Source: Aquila chrysaetos chrysaetos (lineage: Eukaryota; Chordata; Aves; Accipitriformes; Accipitridae). From it: 64,000 bases of DNA. The translations under genes were made by a program, and so were the position numbers. The notes under the pieces are model-generated. The model was given only the letters and a program-made list of their open reading frames with translations, ran no database searches and was not told the origin of the DNA. Shown in pieces: positions 61,101 to 64,000 of this stretch; position 1 is the first letter of the stretch; every line of letters starts with the position of its first letter. Where the stretch lies: the NCBI RefSeq assembly GCF_900496995.4, contig NC_044019.1:744001-808000 (forward strand). Reading direction: 5' to 3'.

Positions 61101-64000
61101 ATAGCGGTTTTCATAGACAGTTACATTTGTGACCCAAGTGAAGATGCTGTGTACTTCTGCTTATAAGCAGATTGTTTCACCACCTCCACAGCACAGGATC
61201 CCTAACCAAGTCATGTTTTCCTCTTTAGAAGCGCTGGGTTGCTGTCCTTTCCCAGGAGTATCCAACACTTGCTTTTCATGCCAGCCTCACAAACCCTTTT
61301 GGCAAAGGTGCTTTTATACAGCTTTTAAGGCAGTTTGGAAAGGTACAGAATAATTTTGGGGATTTGTATTGTTGTTTGGGGAGGGGGAGGTGTTTAGTGT
61401 GGAGTCCTCTGTTTTATTAGCGTTTGGGGTTCAGTACACTTTCTGATGGCCATTCTGTCACCAAACGACTCCATCAATAAAGCTCCCTTCTTTGGAGAGA
61501 AAATGGAAAATATTCCTTCAAATATGTTCAAAATGTTTGTCAAACTGAGGAGATCCACAAAGAGTGGGTTGGACCATCAGTCTGTGGCCTAGGTTTGTTG
61601 TAGACAGAGTATCCAGTTGACACTCCTAGGTCTCATCTGAATGTGTAGGAGGGAGGAACGTATTTCACACCTGTTTGTCCTGCATGTATGCATATTCTAT
61701 TAAGGTATTCTCCTTTTAAGTGTCTTCATTTTTCCTAGAAAGGCACCTTCTGTTGCCTTTAGATTAGTTACTGTCTCTTCAGGCCACATCTATATTCTAT
61801 CCCCAGCTACTGTTTGTATTTGCTTGGTTTCTCATCATAAACGGTTTCTAAATAAGGCGTTCACAAGTAATTTTAGAGCAACAAGGAATGCAAGGGGTTC
61901 ACATCTTCCTTTTGAAGTAGCAGATATTTTCCTCAGTGCTTGGAGTTCTTGGATGGCAAGTTGGTTGTACCCTTATACATTTCTCTTGATAGAAAAGAGC
62001 TGATCTCATTTTTTGACCTGGTACTTCGGAGTCCCCTTTGCTTTCCAATATAGTGAGAACAGTAGCTGCTCAAATGTTCAGAACTGTAGTAATCCTGTCT
62101 TTCTCTATGAGATGTTAAAAAGATGTGCTATTTCTTAACAGTTACACTCTGACAAGAAACAGATCAGCGTGGGTTTCATTGGTTATCCAAATGTTGGCAA
62201 AAGCTCAGTGATCAATACATTACGATCTAAGAAGGTCTGCAGTGTGGCCCCTATTGCAGGTGAAACAAAGGTAGGAAGAGATCCCTACATTAAAGATAAA
62301 AATTAATTATGTAAGTGCATTGTCAAAGGCAGAATTCATGGAAAAATTAGCTCAGTGATGTTTTCAAGTCTTAACACTTGGAACTGTACAGGCTATGTGA
62401 CCCTGAGTTTGAGGAGTGGCTGATCGACAGGCATTGCTCTGAAGCACTGCTACTGGAAGCATTCCTGAGTTCCCACTCTACCTGTACAGTAGCACTGTGA
62501 TCTGAATGCTCAGCTGCCCTGACTCAGGGTCTGCATTTTCCCCAGTCACATTATTTGGTATGTTTGTGCTGTCAGGCTCTGTTAGTGCTGGTTTTCTAAC
62601 TCTGTTCTTCAAGAATGTGACCGTAAACAAGAAGACAAAGTTACAGGAATCTTCTTTGCTAGCCTGTTCATTTTACTCCTAAATATCACTACAGTCAAGA
62701 ATCATGGAAGAGGAAGACCACAGAATATCAGAGTTTGTTGTGATTGTAGTTTCCTCACCTTGGTCCTGTGAGTTAGTAGTTTGGTGCAAAACCTTAGGGA
62801 TAGCATTGGCTGGTTCAGAAAGAGAAAGGTGCAGTATGTCTTGGCTAGCTAACAAAAATGCCAGGTTATATTCCGTTGTCTGTTAATGCCAAGTTCCTAA
62901 GATGAATCCTGTGTGTTAGAACTGTGCATTTAAAAATCAGAACAGAGAGCTGCGTGGAAGGAGGTAACATGGGGAACTACTGATCTCTTTCAGGTATGGC
63001 AATACATCACCTTGATGCGGCGGATTTTTCTCATCGACTGCCCAGGTGTAGTTTATCCCTCTGGAGACACAGAAACAGACATTGTGCTGAAGGGAGTGGT
63101 ATGTATCTGCACTAAATGCTGGAAGATCTTTGCTGTTGTCAATATGATGGGTTCAAAGAAATGAATGCACACTTCCCAAAGGGTTGATATTCTACCATTC
63201 ATTTTCAGGTTCAAGTTGAAAAGATTAAGAGCCCTGAAGATCATATTAGTGCAGTGCTGGAAAGAGCCAAACCAGAGTACATCAGAAAGACGTACAAGAT
63301 TGATTCCTGGAAGGATACAGAAGACTTCCTTGAGAAACTTGCTTGTAGGACTGGAAAACTGCTAAAGGTGTGATGACTTTCTGCATTTGCAGGCTGGAAG
63401 GGCATGTGGCCTGTTACTGAACATGGGAAATACAAATGTTTCTGTTGCTTATAGGTAATGGAAAGGTGGTATGCCCTGCAAATGTGGACATAAACTGTTA
63501 CTGGGTTCTTTCAGGGTGGTGAGCCTGACCTGCAAACTGTGAGCAAGATGGTTCTCAATGACTGGCAGAGGGGCAGAATCCCATTCTTTGTGAAGCCACC
63601 GAATGCAGAAACAGGTCCCCAGGTGAGAACGTGATGCTCGTGCCTCTTCTTTATGTTATTCAGTTCTCCTAATGGTATTCACTGTTCTTTTTCCCAGAGT
63701 GCCATGTAACTTGGGCAGTGCATGTCTTGGACTCTGCCCAAATCTGGTGATTCAGGTGGCACTTGCTTCAGTTTGGTGAGGATCAGGTAGCAGTGCTCTT
63801 CACAGAGATGTCTGAGCCATTTTACAATCATCTGACTACCAGAAGTGTCAGTAATCCTCCCATTGTTAGCCTGTTATCTTAGACTTTTTCCAAAGAGATA
63901 AAATGGAAATTGCTCTCAGAGATGGTGGGACAGACTTTGTGGATAACACATCCATTATGCCCTTTCTTGTAGCCTCCTGCATTGGAAGTAGCTATGACAT
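55122..64000 (+). CDS. GNL2: Nucleolar GTP-binding protein 2 (NGP1), 60S ribosome assembly GTPase; 3' end outside window
   Basis: Exons are 55122-55185, 55263-55347, 56576-56670, 57201-57340, 58462-58646, 59129-59195, 60503-60661, 61229-61342, 62142-62270, 62994-63098, 63209-63367, 63515-63622 and 63973-64000 (cut by the window). All introns are GT-AG and the phases join without a break, giving about 479 of an expected ~730 residues. The N-terminal NGP1 domain (about 40-170) is followed by a circularly permuted GTPase domain with motifs in the order DARDP (225-229), G4 NKCD (255-258), [10 protein letters not shown] region (G5), G1 GYPNVGKSS (317-325) and G3 DCPG (361-364). The family (yeast Nog2) binds pre-60S particles in the nucleolus and nucleoplasm and controls a late maturation and export checkpoint. 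The start has A at -3 and G at +4 and gives [11 protein letters not shown], matching the conserved N terminus. The acidic and basic C-terminal region lies downstream. Confidence 0.97.
55263..55347 (+). CDS. GNL2: GNL2 coding exon 2
   Basis: The exon encodes residues 22-49 plus two bases of codon 50, including [19 protein letters not shown], which is near identical to human GNL2. Acceptor ttgtctccgcag, donor GAG|gtgagc. The 1,228-base intron 2 follows. Confidence 0.95.
56576..56670 (+). CDS. GNL2: GNL2 coding exon 3 (NGP1 N-terminal domain)
   Basis: The exon encodes residues 50-82, [14 protein letters not shown] through EPNIKWFG. It lies in the NGP1 N-terminal domain, which anchors the protein on pre-60S RNA in the yeast orthologue. 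Acceptor cttcgcttag, donor TTTG|gtgagt. Confidence 0.95.
57201..57340 (+). CDS. GNL2: GNL2 coding exon 4 (NGP1 N-terminal domain)
   Basis: The exon encodes residues 82-128, [16 protein letters not shown] through DRIKPH. It ends in phase 0 at CAT|gtgggt, a rather weak donor because the last exonic bases are CAT rather than CAG. The frame joins to exon 5 and the exon boundary agrees with the conserved histidine of the human protein. Confidence 0.93.
58462..58646 (+). CDS. GNL2: GNL2 coding exon 5
   Basis: The exon encodes residues 129-190. It includes [20 protein letters not shown] and the [11 protein letters not shown] segment, both conserved in GNL2. The first three residues (TSR) differ from the human NLK. 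Acceptor tttttccttag, donor AAG|gtaaat. Confidence 0.95.
59129..59195 (+). CDS. GNL2: GNL2 coding exon 6
   Basis: A short 67-base exon encoding residues 190-212 ([20 protein letters not shown]), leading into the GTPase domain. This segment is almost invariant in vertebrate GNL2. Donor AAG|gtaaac; intron 6 of 1,307 bases is the longest seen in this gene. Confidence 0.95.
60503..60661 (+). CDS. GNL2: GNL2 coding exon 7: DARDP and G4 NKCD motifs
   Basis: The exon encodes residues 213-265. DARDP (225-229) is the signature of circularly permuted GTPases of the YlqF/YawG class, and NKCD (255-258) is the guanine-specifying G4 motif, here ahead of G1. The acceptor follows a run of 13 T. The frame stays open past the donor to 60769, giving a hydrophobic read-through stretch with no family support. 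Confidence 0.96.
61229..61342 (+). CDS. GNL2: GNL2 coding exon 8: G5 region
   Basis: The exon encodes residues 266-303, [20 protein letters not shown] then TNPFGKG. The HASL segment corresponds to the G5 motif of the permuted GTPase domain. The exon has phase 0 at both ends, acceptor ttttcctctttag, donor AAG|gtacag. Confidence 0.95.
62142..62270 (+). CDS. GNL2: GNL2 coding exon 9: G1 P-loop
   Basis: The exon encodes residues 304-346. GYPNVGKSS (317-325) is the phosphate-binding loop, with K323 and S324 in the catalytic positions. APIAGETK (339-346) supplies the switch I / G2 threonine. Phase 0 at both ends. Confidence 0.96.
62994..63098 (+). CDS. GNL2: GNL2 coding exon 10: G3 DCPG
   Basis: The exon encodes residues 347-381. 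DCPGV (361-365) is the G3 motif, as in all NGP1/YlqF GTPases. [13 protein letters not shown] follows. Phase 0 at both ends, donor GTG|gtatgt, with a 110-base intron after it. Confidence 0.96.
63209..63367 (+). CDS. GNL2: GNL2 coding exon 11
   Basis: The exon encodes residues 382-434, helical sequence after the G domain: [20 protein letters not shown] through [11 protein letters not shown]. It aligns along its full length with human GNL2. Donor AAG|gtgtga; the next intron is 147 bases. Confidence 0.95.
63515..63622 (+). CDS. GNL2: GNL2 coding exon 12
   Basis: The exon encodes residues 435-470: [20 protein letters not shown], then [16 protein letters not shown]. The [10 protein letters not shown] block is the conserved end of the GTPase module in NGP1 proteins. 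Acceptor gttctttcag, donor CAG|gtgaga. Confidence 0.95.
63973..64000 (+). CDS. GNL2: GNL2 coding exon 13, start only (cut by window end)
   Basis: After the acceptor ccctttcttgtag the frame continues as PPALEVAMT to the window edge. The family diverges here, at the start of the acidic low-complexity linker, so the match is weaker, but the phase is correct and the position agrees with the human gene. Confidence 0.8.

Overview
The window is vertebrate nuclear DNA, most likely from a bird. It holds two multi-exon protein-coding genes on the + strand with GT-AG introns, CpG-rich promoter-like islands and short introns. Twelve GNL2 introns fit in under 9 kb. I saw few simple repeats and no interspersed repeat family I could name. 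The bird call is an inference from compactness and high GC; a turtle or crocodilian is not excluded. No bacterial, phage or CRISPR content was seen.

Layout: (1) 1-41,820 is about 42 kb with no coding exon I can recognise. It is GC-rich, with islands of AT-rich sequence resembling conserved non-coding DNA, several small tandem repeats and poly(T) tracts. One CpG-dense island near 19.5-19.8 kb carries a good splice donor, and there is a possible tiny exon at 33.39-33.43 kb. (2) 41,821-48,290 is RSPO1 (R-spondin 1), complete in five coding exons and encoding a predicted 260-residue secreted activator of Wnt signalling. (3) 48,290-54,500 is an AT-rich spacer with no recognised gene. (4) 54,540-55,640 is a CpG island serving as the GNL2 promoter, with X-box-like, NRF1-like, ETS-like and AP-1-like sites. 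(5) 55,122-64,000 is the 5' part of GNL2 (nucleolar GTP-binding protein 2 / NGP1): 12 complete coding exons plus the start of a thirteenth, covering about 479 of an expected ~730 residues. It includes the whole circularly permuted GTPase domain, and the C-terminal part lies beyond the window.

The two genes are head-to-tail, RSPO1 upstream of GNL2, as in the human 1p34 neighbourhood. Their roles are unrelated: RSPO1 is a developmental ligand (in birds and mammals linked to ovarian differentiation), while GNL2 is a housekeeping 60S ribosome assembly GTPase. The long upstream desert with AT-rich islands is best read, as inference, as regulatory landscape and possible 5' non-coding exons of RSPO1. 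I did not find a previously undescribed system. The most useful leads are the palindromic X-box pair in the GNL2 promoter, a 33-codon upstream reading frame ahead of GNL2, and the orphan CpG island.
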